Notes: generated by a model from the letters alone, not told the origin. A stretch of 8,388 nucleotides of DNA from Desulfocapsaceae bacterium (GCA_029934775.1 JAOZLO010000102.1:1-8388); one strand, 5' to 3'; counted from the first letter of the stretch, positions 1 through 6,195 are shown. Program-made: numbers and translations.

Positions 1-98
1 CAAAATTAAAATCGGGATCGGGATTGAAAAGCAATGGGGCTTGGCCACGAAAGATTGGATGTTTGCCTCCTAGCCGAATATTTACAGGGATGGTGCAG
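1..98. other. Window-edge non-coding stretch with a short ATCGGG duplication
   Basis: No convincing reading frame is visible here. Positions 11-22 hold two head-to-tail copies of ATCGGG followed by a decayed third (ATTG), which looks like the short periodic filler found elsewhere in this window. The stretch lies downstream of the glutaredoxin stop codon. I see no GC-rich hairpin with a T-run, so no intrinsic terminator is called. It could contain the edge of a neighbouring gene that cannot be recognised from so few bases. Confidence 0.4.
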
Positions 99-332
99 TT
101 AACGCTTTAAATACGCAATAATATCACTGCTTTCATACATGGATATGTCCCCGTCTATCATGAAAGGAACCATAGCTTTTCCTCCTCTGTTGAGTACTAC
201 TTCTCTTCCCGGTGTTCCCTGAGCTGCATCTATCACCTTGAAGTCTTCTCCTTCTTTTAATCCAAATTGGTGTGCAGCCTGCACTACTTTCTGGCAGAAG
301 GGACAACCATCTCTCATGTAAAGTTCAATCAT
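99..332 (-). CDS. Small glutaredoxin family protein with CPFC active site
   Basis: This 77-residue protein has the length and layout of a single-domain glutaredoxin, a cytoplasmic thiol-disulfide oxidoreductase that normally takes electrons from glutathione. Seen: the redox motif CPFC at residues 10-13 after a beta strand (MIELYMRDG), the cis-proline loop MVPFM with Pro56, and MYESSDI (65-71), which matches the glutathione-binding end of the fold. The first residues already form the first strand, so the start at 332 needs no extension; no strong Shine-Dalgarno precedes it. It is the last minus-strand gene of the block, 105 bp after yadH and in the same direction as a glutathione synthetase-like gene, which fits a glutathione-dependent role. 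CPFC rather than CPYC leaves open whether it reduces mixed disulfides or acts more like a thioredoxin-type or GST-N-like protein. Family call is firm; the substrate is unknown. Confidence 0.88.
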   Translation of the reverse strand: MIELYMRDGCPFCQKVVQAAHQFGLKEGEDFKVIDAAQGTPGREVVLNRGGKAMVPFMIDGDISMYESSDIIAYLKR

Positions 333-353
333 TGTAGCACCATTTTTTTTTAT

Positions 354-427
354 ACAGGATTAACAGGATAGACGCCTTTACGCCTTTACGCCTTTACGCC
401 TTTACGCCTTTAAACCCTTACGCCTGA
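354..427. repeat. Intergenic 8-bp tandem repeat (ACGCCTTT)n next to an ACAGGAT duplication
   Basis: Five perfect head-to-tail copies of ACGCCTTT occupy 372-411. A degenerate unit follows (412-419), then a partial sixth copy (ACGCCT, 420-425). Just before the array, ACAGGAT occurs twice, at 354-360 and 363-369. The array fills nearly all of the 105-bp gap between yadH and the glutaredoxin gene and ends about 10 bp short of the yadH stop codon. It is not a CRISPR, since there are no spacers. It looks like replication-slippage filler and could vary in copy number between strains. No effect on expression can be read from sequence alone. Confidence 0.85.
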
Positions 428-437
428 GTCCGTATCC

Positions 438-1208
438 TTATGTCCGAATACCTATCCCTTTTTTAAGGAGATAGAGAGTGAGCGAAAAAAGTAAGACAGA
501 AAACAGTATAAGCATCCCGATTCCGGTCCATATGTTAATGTCTGAAATCCCAAGAAAACCATAACGAAACCCGCTTATCATATAGACGATTGGGTTAGCT
601 TTGGAGAGAGTCTGCCAGAATTCGGGTAACAGGGATATAGAGTAGAAGACACCTCCAAGGTAGGTCAGCGGTGTGATCACAAAAGTTGGTATGATTGAAA
701 TATCATCAAACTTTTTTGCAAAAATACCATTTATCATTCCGGCAAGCGAGAAGACAAAGCTCGTTAGAAAGGCAAAGAGAACTATGTAAAAAATATTAAA
801 AAAGGGTAACCTGATAAAAACAAGACTGACTATGGATACCAGAATTCCAATGGAAATTCCCCGTGTCATACCTCCTGATATATACCCGAGAACTATAACC
901 CAGTTGGGGGTAGGGCTGACAAGCAGCTCTTCTATATTGCGCTGGAATTTTGTACTGAAAAAGCTGGAAACGGTGTTTGAGTAGGAATTTGTAATAATTG
1001 ACATCATAATCAACCCGGGGGCGATAAATGCCATATAGCTGTAGCCGCTGATGTCACTGAGTTGAGAGCCAATAAAGCCTCCGAAAATGATAAAATAGAG
1101 ACTTATCATTATTACCGGCGGCACAAGTGTCTGCATCCATATCCGGAAAATTCGTGTCATCTCTTTACGAGCGATAGTGGAAAAGGAGGTCAGGCTTCTT
1201 TTCATCAT
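438..1208 (-). CDS. yadH: ABC-2 type transporter permease, YadH family
   Basis: This is the membrane subunit of an ABC-2 exporter, working in the inner membrane with the ATPase encoded immediately upstream. The 256-residue length equals that of E. coli YadH as I remember it. Long runs also match that protein: RIWMQTLVPPV (22-32), YFIIFGG (38-44), FQRNIEELLV (88-97), FDDISIIPTFVITPLTYLGG (167-186) and NPIVYMISGFRYGFLG (205-220). About six hydrophobic segments are visible, near 28-48, 58-78, 104-132, 137-162, 172-193 and 228-248, with a cytoplasmic basic amphipathic N-terminus. The ATG overlaps the yadG stop codon by four bases (ATGA), so the two are translationally coupled. A second ATG follows at once, so the true start could be one codon later. 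The substrate of YadGH is not established; lipid-, polysaccharide- or drug-like cargo are general ABC-2 options. Homology is firm, function open. Confidence 0.92.
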   Translation of the reverse strand: MMKRSLTSFSTIARKEMTRIFRIWMQTLVPPVIMISLYFIIFGGFIGSQLSDISGYSYMAFIAPGLIMMSIITNSYSNTVSSFFSTKFQRNIEELLVSPTPNWVIVLGYISGGMTRGISIGILVSIVSLVFIRLPFFNIFYIVLFAFLTSFVFSLAGMINGIFAKKFDDISIIPTFVITPLTYLGGVFYSISLLPEFWQTLSKANPIVYMISGFRYGFLGISDINIWTGIGMLILFSVLLFSLTLYLLKKGIGIRT

Positions 1209-2110
1209 TTCACCATTTTTATGAAAAGTTCTTCAAGTCGGTTTGTTTTGTTGCGCATGCTGTCTACAATAATAGATTGACCGTTGAGATGTTCAAAGAT
1301 ACGGTTGATTGATTGGGATTTGTTTTTTGTGAATTCTATTGTTTTTTCATCAACAAGAGAGAATGTTACATTTTCAAGCGGGGCGAGCACTGTCACAACT
1401 TCTTTTGTATCACAGAGGAATGTTTCTTTATCAAGTTTGCGCAGCATCTCCCGTTTGCTGGTGTTCTCTACAATTTTTCCCTTAGTAATAATGGCGATTT
1501 TATTACAGAGCTGTTCAGCTTCCTCCAGGTAATGGGTGGTTAAGATAATTGTCCTGCCATTTCTGTTTAATTCTTCAAGAAAATCCCACATGCCTCTTCG
1601 TAATTCCACATCAACTCCGGCTGTGGGTTCATCGAGAATCAACAGTTTGGGCTCATGGACCAGACCTCGGGCAATCATGAGCCTTCGCTTCATTCCTCCG
1701 GAAAGTTCACGTGCAGCTACATTTCGTTTGTCCCATAAGCTGAGTTTTTTGAGATATTTTTCCGAACTCTTCACTGCTTCTTTACGGGAAATACCGTAAT
1801 AGCCTGCCTGTTGAATGACGATATCCTGTACTTTCTCAAATATCGAAAAATTGTACTCCTGTGGAACAACACCGATTAATCGTTTTGCTGAGGAGAAATT
1901 TTTATCAATATCCATTCCAAAAATATTTACGGTTCCTTCAGTTTTTGTGACAAGGGAGGTGATAATGCCGATTATCGTAGTTTTTCCGGCGCCGTTGGGA
2001 CCAAGCAGGCCAAAGAATTCCCCATCCTGAACATTTAAAGTAACGCCGCTGAGTGCTTTAAGTCCACTCTTGTATGTTTTGTGTAAATTGCTGATAGATA
2101 AAGCAAACAT
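1205..2110 (-). CDS. yadG: ABC transporter ATP-binding protein, YadG family
   Basis: This cytoplasmic ATPase powers the YadH permease encoded immediately downstream. All nucleotide-binding motifs are intact in 301 residues: Walker A GPNGAGKTT (37-45), Q-loop Gln84 in VVPQE, signature LSGGM (136-140), Walker B LLILDEP (156-162), D-loop AGVD (164-167) and switch His193. The stretch from LSGGMKRRLMIARGL to LTTHYLEEAE and the C-terminal SMRNKTNRLEELF (about 284-296) match E. coli YadG closely. A roughly 90-residue tail follows the ABC core, as in that family. The start lies 12 bp after the gshB stop codon, and the gap contains no recognisable Shine-Dalgarno. Initiation probably depends on ribosomes finishing gshB, so gshB, yadG and yadH would be one transcript. 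The substrate is unknown. The ABC ATPase call is certain and the YadG orthology likely. Confidence 0.94.
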   Translation of the reverse strand: MFALSISNLHKTYKSGLKALSGVTLNVQDGEFFGLLGPNGAGKTTIIGIITSLVTKTEGTVNIFGMDIDKNFSSAKRLIGVVPQEYNFSIFEKVQDIVIQQAGYYGISRKEAVKSSEKYLKKLSLWDKRNVAARELSGGMKRRLMIARGLVHEPKLLILDEPTAGVDVELRRGMWDFLEELNRNGRTIILTTHYLEEAEQLCNKIAIITKGKIVENTSKREMLRKLDKETFLCDTKEVVTVLAPLENVTFSLVDEKTIEFTKNKSQSINRIFEHLNGQSIIVDSMRNKTNRLEELFIKMVK

Positions 2111-2122
2111 AATGTGTGCTGG

Positions 2123-3004
2123 CTATTGAATGAGTCTTGAAAAATAGTTGACTATTTCTTCTGACAACTTTCGTCCTTCTATTTCAGATATTTGAACAAT
2201 ACCTGTCGGACAGGTGATATTAATTTCGGTAAGCTTCTGGTCGATAAAATCAAGACCTGAAAAATGTATGCCATGCTTGAGCATCCAGGGTCCGACATCT
2301 GCAATTATCTGTTGTTCCCGGGGCGTGAGCTCTGTTTTCAGTGCATCACTTCTGGCAAAACTTGCATGATATCCCTGTCTGGGCTTTCGCATGACTGCCC
2401 CTAGAAAGGTATCGCCAAGCATCATCACTCGTTTGTCACCTGCCAGGACGTTATCGAGGAATTTTTGCACCATGACAGGTTGTTTACCGTTTTTCGTGTA
2501 TGCAGCCACTTTTTCCTGGTCAGAAACCTCTATCTTCTGGACCGATTTACCCTGGAAACTGTCGAGAGATTTGATAACACCAGTGCCATGTCGGGCCAGG
2601 AAGTCTCCAATCATTTCGGGGTCTGAACTCACCAGGGTTGGCGGCATATATTCTATAAAAGGGAGAGCGATCAGCTTTTCATTGAAATCGCGGAGCGACG
2701 ATGGGCTGTTGATAACAAGTGTGCCGGAGAGGGAGAGCAGATGTGTTGCATAGTGAAATGCGAGGTCGTAGGGTGGTTCCTTGCGCATCAGGATGAGAGC
2801 GTAATCAGCAAGGGCTCGCTTATGTTGTCTTCCAGAATTATCAGTAGCAACTACTGCAGCGTGTGTTTCAAAAAAAAGTTGCTCGATTGTTGCGGTATGG
2901 ACAGTGATACCAGACGCCTGTGCCTGGTTGATAATTGCAAGTGAGGTATCTGTCTTTGAGACAAGGCCCTCGATTGGGTCGAGCACGATAAGCCAATCCA
3001 ACAT
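2123..3004 (-). CDS. gshB: Glutathione synthetase-like ATP-grasp ligase
   Basis: GshB joins gamma-glutamylcysteine and glycine with ATP, the second step of glutathione synthesis in the cytoplasm. The 293-residue protein aligns from end to end with E. coli GshB (316 residues). Matching parts are VLDPIEG near the start, ILMRKEPPYD (71-80), HYAT (84-87), GTLVINSPSSLRDFNEKL (94-111), GDKRVM (189-194), FSGLDFI (248-254) and the Mg-binding LTEINITCPT (258-267, with Glu260 and Asn262). Lys145 is at the ATP-binding position. Two glycine-rich loops differ: the family's LDGMGG reads LDSFQG (147-152), and the RGNxAAGG loop is replaced by a glycine-poor segment around 210-221. The start is fixed by homology and a GGAG five bases upstream. 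It leads the gshB-yadG-yadH cluster, with a glutaredoxin downstream; no gshA is in view. It could ligate a related dipeptide substrate instead. The family is firm, the exact product less so. Confidence 0.85.
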   Translation of the reverse strand: MLDWLIVLDPIEGLVSKTDTSLAIINQAQASGITVHTATIEQLFFETHAAVVATDNSGRQHKRALADYALILMRKEPPYDLAFHYATHLLSLSGTLVINSPSSLRDFNEKLIALPFIEYMPPTLVSSDPEMIGDFLARHGTGVIKSLDSFQGKSVQKIEVSDQEKVAAYTKNGKQPVMVQKFLDNVLAGDKRVMMLGDTFLGAVMRKPRQGYHASFARSDALKTELTPREQQIIADVGPWMLKHGIHFSGLDFIDQKLTEINITCPTGIVQISEIEGRKLSEEIVNYFSRLIQ

Positions 3005-3028
3005 AATTTCTCCAGTGGTAGAACATGA

Positions 3029-3041
3029 TGCCCTGCGGGCA
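3029..3041. repeat. Short GC-rich hairpin upstream of gshB
   Basis: TGCCC and GGGCA (3029-3033 and 3037-3041) form a perfect five-base-pair stem with a three-base loop, about 25 bp before the gshB start and 15 bp before its GGAG. No T-run follows in the minus direction, so it is not a typical terminator. It could affect messenger stability or translation of gshB, or belong to the filler repeat it abuts. Five-base-pair stems are common by chance. Confidence 0.3.
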
Positions 3042-3084
3042 GGCTGAAGCTTTTTAGGCTGAAGGCTTTTAGGCTAACAGCCTA
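3041..3084. repeat. 15-bp periodic filler repeat (AGGCTGAAGGCTTTT)n
   Basis: Three consecutive units of about 15 bp are visible: AGGCTGAAGCTTTTT (3041-3055), AGGCTGAAGGCTTTT (3056-3070) and a decayed AGGCTAACAGCCT (3071-3083). The last unit folds on itself as TAGGCT-AAC-AGCCTA (3070-3084), a six-base-pair palindrome. A related, inverted copy lies at 7141-7170. The array sits between the oxidoreductase operon and gshB, outside any gene. I see no coding content and no T-run, so it is called filler rather than a terminator. Confidence 0.75.
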
Positions 3085-3115
3085 CAGTCTGTCTTTTGCT
3101 TATGGAATTTTTTTT

Positions 3116-3144
3116 CTCTGTGTCCTCTGTGCTCTCTGTGGTGA
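3116..3144. repeat. 9-bp periodic CTCTGTG filler repeat
   Basis: CTCTGTG occurs at 3116-3122, 3125-3131 and 3134-3140, an exact nine-base spacing, and ends in GTGA. The pattern resembles CTCTGTGTCCTCTGTG-type filler that I recall from intergenic regions of several environmental bacteria; that recollection is informal. It lies in the same gap as the 15-bp repeat. The rest of the gap (3145-3299) holds no gene, no convincing terminator and no promoter that I can support. Confidence 0.75.
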
Positions 3145-3299
3145 GAGAGTGTGGCTTTTCGGTTGCGGGCAAAAACTGCCTTAGAAAACATACTTTGCGT
3201 ACTAGTAAGCATATCTTCATCATCAATAAAGAGGCTGTTTTATTTTTTCTTTTGGGGATGATTACAGCGCAGAAATGACAACAAGGGATAAAATTCGTG

Positions 3300-3866
3300 T
3301 TAATGAGGTAGAACTGATTCTATGGTAAGGATTATATCACCACCTTTTTTGAGTGCTTTTTCGTTTAAGGGCAGCAATTTTTCTGCTTTTTTTCCAAAAA
3401 CTTTTTTGAAAGCCTCGATGACACTTGTCATTAATACTGTTTTGGTGATGGTAAGATATGCGCCCAGCAGTATCATATTGGCAGCTTGCCCATTACCGCA
3501 TTCAGTGGCAAGGTCAAGGGCGGGGATATTATAAGCAGTAATATCCTCACGGGTGACTGTACTGTCTGTCAGAGAACTGTTAATCAGGATAATCCCTCCC
3601 GGGGCCACGGTATCTTCAAATTTGATCAGTGACGGCTGGTTCATGGCGATTACGCAGGTGGCATCATTGTTGATGATTGGTGATCCGACCGGCGTGTCTG
3701 AAACCATCACACTGCAATAGGCTGTGCCTCCTCTCATTTCCGGGCCATAGGATGGCATCCATGTAACATGTTTGTTTTCAATCATTCCGGCATAGGCCAG
3801 GAGTTGCCCAAGAGACATGACTCCCTGGCCGCCAAAACCGGCACAAAGAATTTTTTCGTTACACAT
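3300..3866 (-). CDS. 2-oxoacid:ferredoxin oxidoreductase, gamma subunit
   Basis: This is the gamma (POR/KOR catalytic) domain subunit of a cytoplasmic 2-oxoacid:acceptor oxidoreductase; in this enzyme family the gamma domain binds coenzyme A. The 188-residue protein has the standard length. It carries the Rossmann-like GFGGQGV near the N-terminus (10-16) and the family hallmark PSYGPEMRGG (38-47), followed by SVMVSD and the N-Q-P-S motif (76-79). The start at 3866 puts GFGGQGV in its usual place. An AGGAG lies 11 bases upstream, a slightly long spacing. It is the last gene of the ferredoxin-alpha-beta-gamma cluster, 64 bp after the beta stop codon; no promoter was recognised in that gap, so it is probably cotranscribed. 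It is equivalent to KorC or VorC-type subunits. Naming depends on the substrate, which the gamma subunit does not reveal. Confidence 0.9.
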   Translation of the reverse strand: MCNEKILCAGFGGQGVMSLGQLLAYAGMIENKHVTWMPSYGPEMRGGTAYCSVMVSDTPVGSPIINNDATCVIAMNQPSLIKFEDTVAPGGIILINSSLTDSTVTREDITAYNIPALDLATECGNGQAANMILLGAYLTITKTVLMTSVIEAFKKVFGKKAEKLLPLNEKALKKGGDIILTIESVLPH

Positions 3867-3930
3867 TGAATACTGTGCTCCTGATATATTATTTTTACTC
3901 TCTTCGAAGGGATACTGTATTGAATCCAGT

Positions 3931-4683
3931 CTATTGAGGGTAGTCCTCCTCCGGGGATCTGAATACTTTGAGAGGGTAGTAGGGGATCATGTTTTCTTCG
4001 AGCCACTTAAGAGAATCAATGGGTGATAGCCCCCATCCCGTAGGGCAGGTTGAGAGGACTTCGACCATAGTGAAGCCTTTTCTTTCCATCTGGTATGTAA
4101 AAGCTTTTTTTATTGCTCTTTTTGCACGTCTGACAGCCTTGGGGTTATGTACAGAAACACGCTCTATGTAGGCACTTCCGGGAACCTGCGCGAGCATTTC
4201 TGACATCCTCAGCGGCATTCCACTATGTGCTATATCACGTCCATCAGGTGCTGTTGTTACCTTCTGTCCGATTAGAGTGGTGGGAGCCATCTGCCCGCCG
4301 GTCATACCGTAGATTGCATTATTGACAAAGATTGTTGTGATTTTTTCGCCGCGATGCGCCGCATGTACAATCTCTGCCGTTCCTATTGAAGCAAGATCCC
4401 CATCTCCCTGATAAGTGAAAACGGGTTTATCCGGGTGTACTCGTTTGACGCCGGTTGCGACAGCCGGAGCCCGTCCATGGGCGGATTCCACCATGTCAAC
4501 ATTGAGGTAGTTATATGAGAGTACTGAACAGCCCACCGAACCACAACCTATGGTATCTTCCAGCAAGTCAAGTTCGACCAGTACTTCTGCTACGAGTCGG
4601 TGGATGGTGCCGTGGGTGCAACCGGGGCAGTAGTGGGTTTCATTTTCTGTTAAACCAGGGGTTTTACTGAATACTACAGTCAT
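3931..4683 (-). CDS. 2-oxoacid:ferredoxin oxidoreductase, beta subunit (TPP-binding)
   Basis: The beta subunit holds thiamine pyrophosphate and the proximal [4Fe-4S] cluster, and performs oxidative decarboxylation with the alpha subunit. Counting from the first possible ATG (4689; subtract two for the start chosen here), the TPP motif runs from GDGD (95-98) to NN (123-124), with NAIYGMTGGQ after it. Probable cluster ligands are Cys21 and Cys24 (CPGC), Cys49 in IGCG, and Cys215 in STCPTGWG. The frame offers ATGs at 4689 and 4683. The GGAGG at 4692-4696 is only two bases from the first but eight from the second, so 4683 is preferred. Using 4689 would give a four-base ATGA overlap with the alpha stop codon. 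Coupling to alpha is likely either way. It corresponds to KorB or the VOR TPP subunit. Whether the substrate is 2-oxoisovalerate or 2-oxoglutarate is not decided by these motifs. Confidence 0.92.
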   Translation of the reverse strand: MTVVFSKTPGLTENETHYCPGCTHGTIHRLVAEVLVELDLLEDTIGCGSVGCSVLSYNYLNVDMVESAHGRAPAVATGVKRVHPDKPVFTYQGDGDLASIGTAEIVHAAHRGEKITTIFVNNAIYGMTGGQMAPTTLIGQKVTTAPDGRDIAHSGMPLRMSEMLAQVPGSAYIERVSVHNPKAVRRAKRAIKKAFTYQMERKGFTMVEVLSTCPTGWGLSPIDSLKWLEENMIPYYPLKVFRSPEEDYPQ

Positions 4684-4685
4684 GA

Positions 4686-5744
4686 TCATTTCCTCCCCAG
4701 CAGAAGTTTAACCTGGCCGACAATTTCTTCAGGGGCAGGGATTATACCACCGGTACGACCAAAAAAATCAACAGGAAGTCTGCCATTTACCGCTAACCGG
4801 ACATCATCGATCATCTGGCCGCAGCTCATCTCTACACAGAGCACCCTCCTGCACTTTTTTGAAAGATTTTGGAACGGGGCATCGGGGAAGGGCCAGAGGG
4901 TCTGGGGACGGATGAGGCCGGCCGCAATTTTTTCTTGACCAAGGAGATCAATCGCATTTTTTACAATACGTGATGTAGATCCATAGGCGCACAGTACTAT
5001 TTCTGCAGTGTCTACCTGGAAGTTTTCGTATCGAATTTCTGTAGCGATCATCTGCGCATATTTTTTCTGGCGAGCGAGGTTCATCTCCTCCAGAACCAGG
5101 GGGTCAAGGGCCAGTGTTTTGACAGTATTGGGTTTTCTTTTACCACCATGGCCTACAACAGCCCAGGGTTTTTCGGCCATCAGTGTTGGCTGAGTATCAC
5201 CGAATTCCACTGGCTCCATCATTTGACCGAGCATTCCGTCACTGGCGATAAAGACAGGGCTTCGATATTTATCGGCGAGCTGAAAAGCATCTCTGATCAT
5301 CTCTGCTGATTCTTGAACAGTTGCCGGTGCAAGGGCGAGGATGCTGTAATCGCCGTTGCCACCACCTCGAGTCATCTGGTAATAATCTGCCTGGGAGGGT
5401 TGAATACCGCCTATGCCCGGACCACCTCGCTGTACATTAACAATGACGCAGGGTAGCTCTGCTGCAGCAAGTCCTGAGATACCTTCCTGCATCAGGGCAA
5501 TGCCGGGGGAGGATGATGAAGTCATTACCCGGCCGCCCGCTGCTGAGGCACCAACGACCATGTTAATGGCTGCAATTTCACTTTCGGCCTGGAGGAAGAC
5601 TCGACCTGCTTTGGGCATCTCCCTGGCCAGATATTCCGTGATTTCATTTTGAGGGGTAATGGGATAGCCGAAATAGTGCGTGCAGCCACCTCTGATAGCA
5701 GCAAGAGCAAGGGCTTCATTTCCCTTCATGAGCATTTTAGCCAT
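4686..5744 (-). CDS. vorB: 2-oxoacid:ferredoxin oxidoreductase, alpha subunit (VorB/KorA type)
   Basis: The alpha subunit supplies the pyrimidine-binding half of the TPP site and the transketolase-C-like domain of a 2-oxoacid:ferredoxin oxidoreductase, which converts a 2-oxoacid plus CoA to acyl-CoA, CO2 and reduced ferredoxin. The 352-residue length fits the separate alpha subunits of VOR/KOR enzymes, with no fused gamma domain. Visible motifs are GYPITP (26-31), QAESE (52-56), TSSSSPG (75-81) and RGGPGIGGIQPSQAD (106-120). The C-terminal domain has AYGSTSRIV and GLIRPQTLWPFP. The start overlaps the ferredoxin gene by eight bases and is preceded by GGAGA seven bases away. The sequence resembles proteins usually named 3-methyl-2-oxobutanoate dehydrogenase subunit VorB, hence the symbol. 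That name is by resemblance; 2-oxoglutarate (KorA) remains possible, because close relatives have been assigned either substrate. Confidence 0.9.
   Translation of the reverse strand: MAKMLMKGNEALALAAIRGGCTHYFGYPITPQNEITEYLAREMPKAGRVFLQAESEIAAINMVVGASAAGGRVMTSSSSPGIALMQEGISGLAAAELPCVIVNVQRGGPGIGGIQPSQADYYQMTRGGGNGDYSILALAPATVQESAEMIRDAFQLADKYRSPVFIASDGMLGQMMEPVEFGDTQPTLMAEKPWAVVGHGGKRKPNTVKTLALDPLVLEEMNLARQKKYAQMIATEIRYENFQVDTAEIVLCAYGSTSRIVKNAIDLLGQEKIAAGLIRPQTLWPFPDAPFQNLSKKCRRVLCVEMSCGQMIDDVRLAVNGRLPVDFFGRTGGIIPAPEEIVGQVKLLLGRK
4692..4696 (-). promoter_or_regulatory. Ribosome binding site deciding the beta-subunit start
   Basis: GGAGG on the minus strand sits inside the 3' end of the alpha gene. 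It is eight bases from the ATG at 4683 but only two from the ATG at 4689, so it favours the downstream start. Confidence 0.65.
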
Positions 5745-5985
5745 TTACAACTCTCCGCTGGCTATCAAATCTTTTTACAGTTATTGCATTGTCAGGGCAC
5801 ATCTGGGCGCAGTTTCCGCAACCAATACAAAGAGACATATCTGTCACTGTTACTGGCTGATATCCTTTTACATTTACTCGTGTTTTGTCTATTTTAAGGA
5901 TATTACTCGGGCATGCCACAGTACACATCCCGCACCCTTTACACCGTTCGACAGCGATGAGAATAAGTCCTTTTGTTCCGGCCAT
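5737..5985 (-). CDS. 2x[4Fe-4S] ferredoxin-type delta subunit of the 2-oxoacid oxidoreductase
   Basis: This 82-residue protein carries electrons from the catalytic subunits toward ferredoxin. It has two classic cluster motifs: Cys15, 18, 21 and 25 (CKGCGMCTVACP), and Cys53, 56, 59 and 63 (CIGCGNCAQMCP). The frame stays open upstream to an ATG at 6090, but that extension runs through the promoter at 6061-6090 and has no ferredoxin features. ATGs at 5997 and 5985 remain. A GGAGG lies exactly five bases before 5985 and overlaps the 5997 ATG, so 5985 (MAGTKG) is chosen. Its last eight bases overlap the alpha start, so it is the first gene of the operon and coupled to alpha. It is equivalent to KorD or the VOR delta subunit. 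A role as a free ferredoxin is less likely given the overlap. Confidence 0.9.
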   Translation of the reverse strand: MAGTKGLILIAVERCKGCGMCTVACPSNILKIDKTRVNVKGYQPVTVTDMSLCIGCGNCAQMCPDNAITVKRFDSQRRVVNG

Positions 5986-5990
5986 TTTTG

Positions 5991-5995
5991 CCTCC
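5991..5995 (-). promoter_or_regulatory. Ribosome binding site deciding the ferredoxin-subunit start
   Basis: A perfect GGAGG on the minus strand lies five bases before the ATG at 5985. It overlaps the alternative ATG at 5997, which argues against that one being used. Confidence 0.75.
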
Positions 5996-6005
5996 ATGGT
6001 GTGTC

Positions 6006-6033
6006 GCCCATATCGAAGTTGTTTTTTATGGGC
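6006..6033 (-). promoter_or_regulatory. Hairpin in the leader of the oxidoreductase operon
   Basis: GCCCATA (6006-6012) and TATGGGC (6027-6033) are perfect seven-base inverted copies around a 14-base A/C-rich loop. The hairpin falls inside the roughly 70-base untranslated leader predicted from the promoter at 6061-6090, ending about 10 bases before the GGAGG. It could affect translation or messenger stability, or be a protein or RNA binding site. It is not followed by a T-run, so it is not a terminator. No known riboswitch class is recognised. Confidence 0.45.
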
Positions 6034-6060
6034 TGGTTTTTTTGCAACTCTGTATGTTTC

Positions 6061-6090
6061 ATTATAACAAAAAAAGTTTGCTATGGTCAA
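6061..6090 (-). promoter_or_regulatory. Sigma-70-type promoter of the oxidoreductase operon
   Basis: On the minus strand TTGACC (6090-6085) and a perfect TATAAT (6066-6061) are separated by 18 bp. Transcription would begin near 6054 and give a leader of about 70 bases before the ferredoxin ATG at 5985. It is the only strong -35/-10 pair I found in the gap. It shows that the open frame upstream of 5985 is not part of the protein. Confidence 0.75.
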
Positions 6091-6160
6091 ATATTAATTC
6101 GTAAAATATCGCCATTTCAAGGGAGGATTTATTTAGTAGAGATTGAGAATATCTTGAAAA

Positions 6161-6195
6161 TACAAAACCAACTTTTGCATGTTGGTTTGATTGTA
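6161..6195. promoter_or_regulatory. 35-bp imperfect palindrome: operator or weak terminator
   Basis: Inner arms AAACCAAC (6165-6172) and GTTGGTTT (6181-6188) are perfect inverted copies around TTTTGCAT. Outer arms TACAA (6161-6165) and TTGTA (6191-6195) extend the symmetry with a small offset. It lies between the regulator and the operon, about 70 bp upstream of the -35 box. As DNA it could be an operator or activator site for the XRE/cupin regulator. As RNA in the minus direction it is a stem followed by TTTTGTATTTT and could end the regulator transcript. The low GC of the stem makes it a weak terminator. Confidence 0.45.

Noticed and set aside
372..425. CRISPR array
   Set aside because: The 8-bp units are directly abutting with no spacers and no cas genes are present.
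2391..2753. 120-codon plus-strand frame inside gshB
   Set aside because: It is antisense to a gene with clear family homology and has no domain signal.
3096..3278. 60-codon plus-strand frame in the gap upstream of gshB
   Set aside because: It begins in the CTCTGTG filler, and its low-complexity N-terminus reflects the repeat. No ribosome binding site is seen.
5986..6090. N-terminal extension of the ferredoxin subunit to the ATG at 6090
   Set aside because: The extension overlaps a TTGACC-N18-TATAAT promoter and has no ferredoxin features. GGAGG five bases before 5985 marks the real start.
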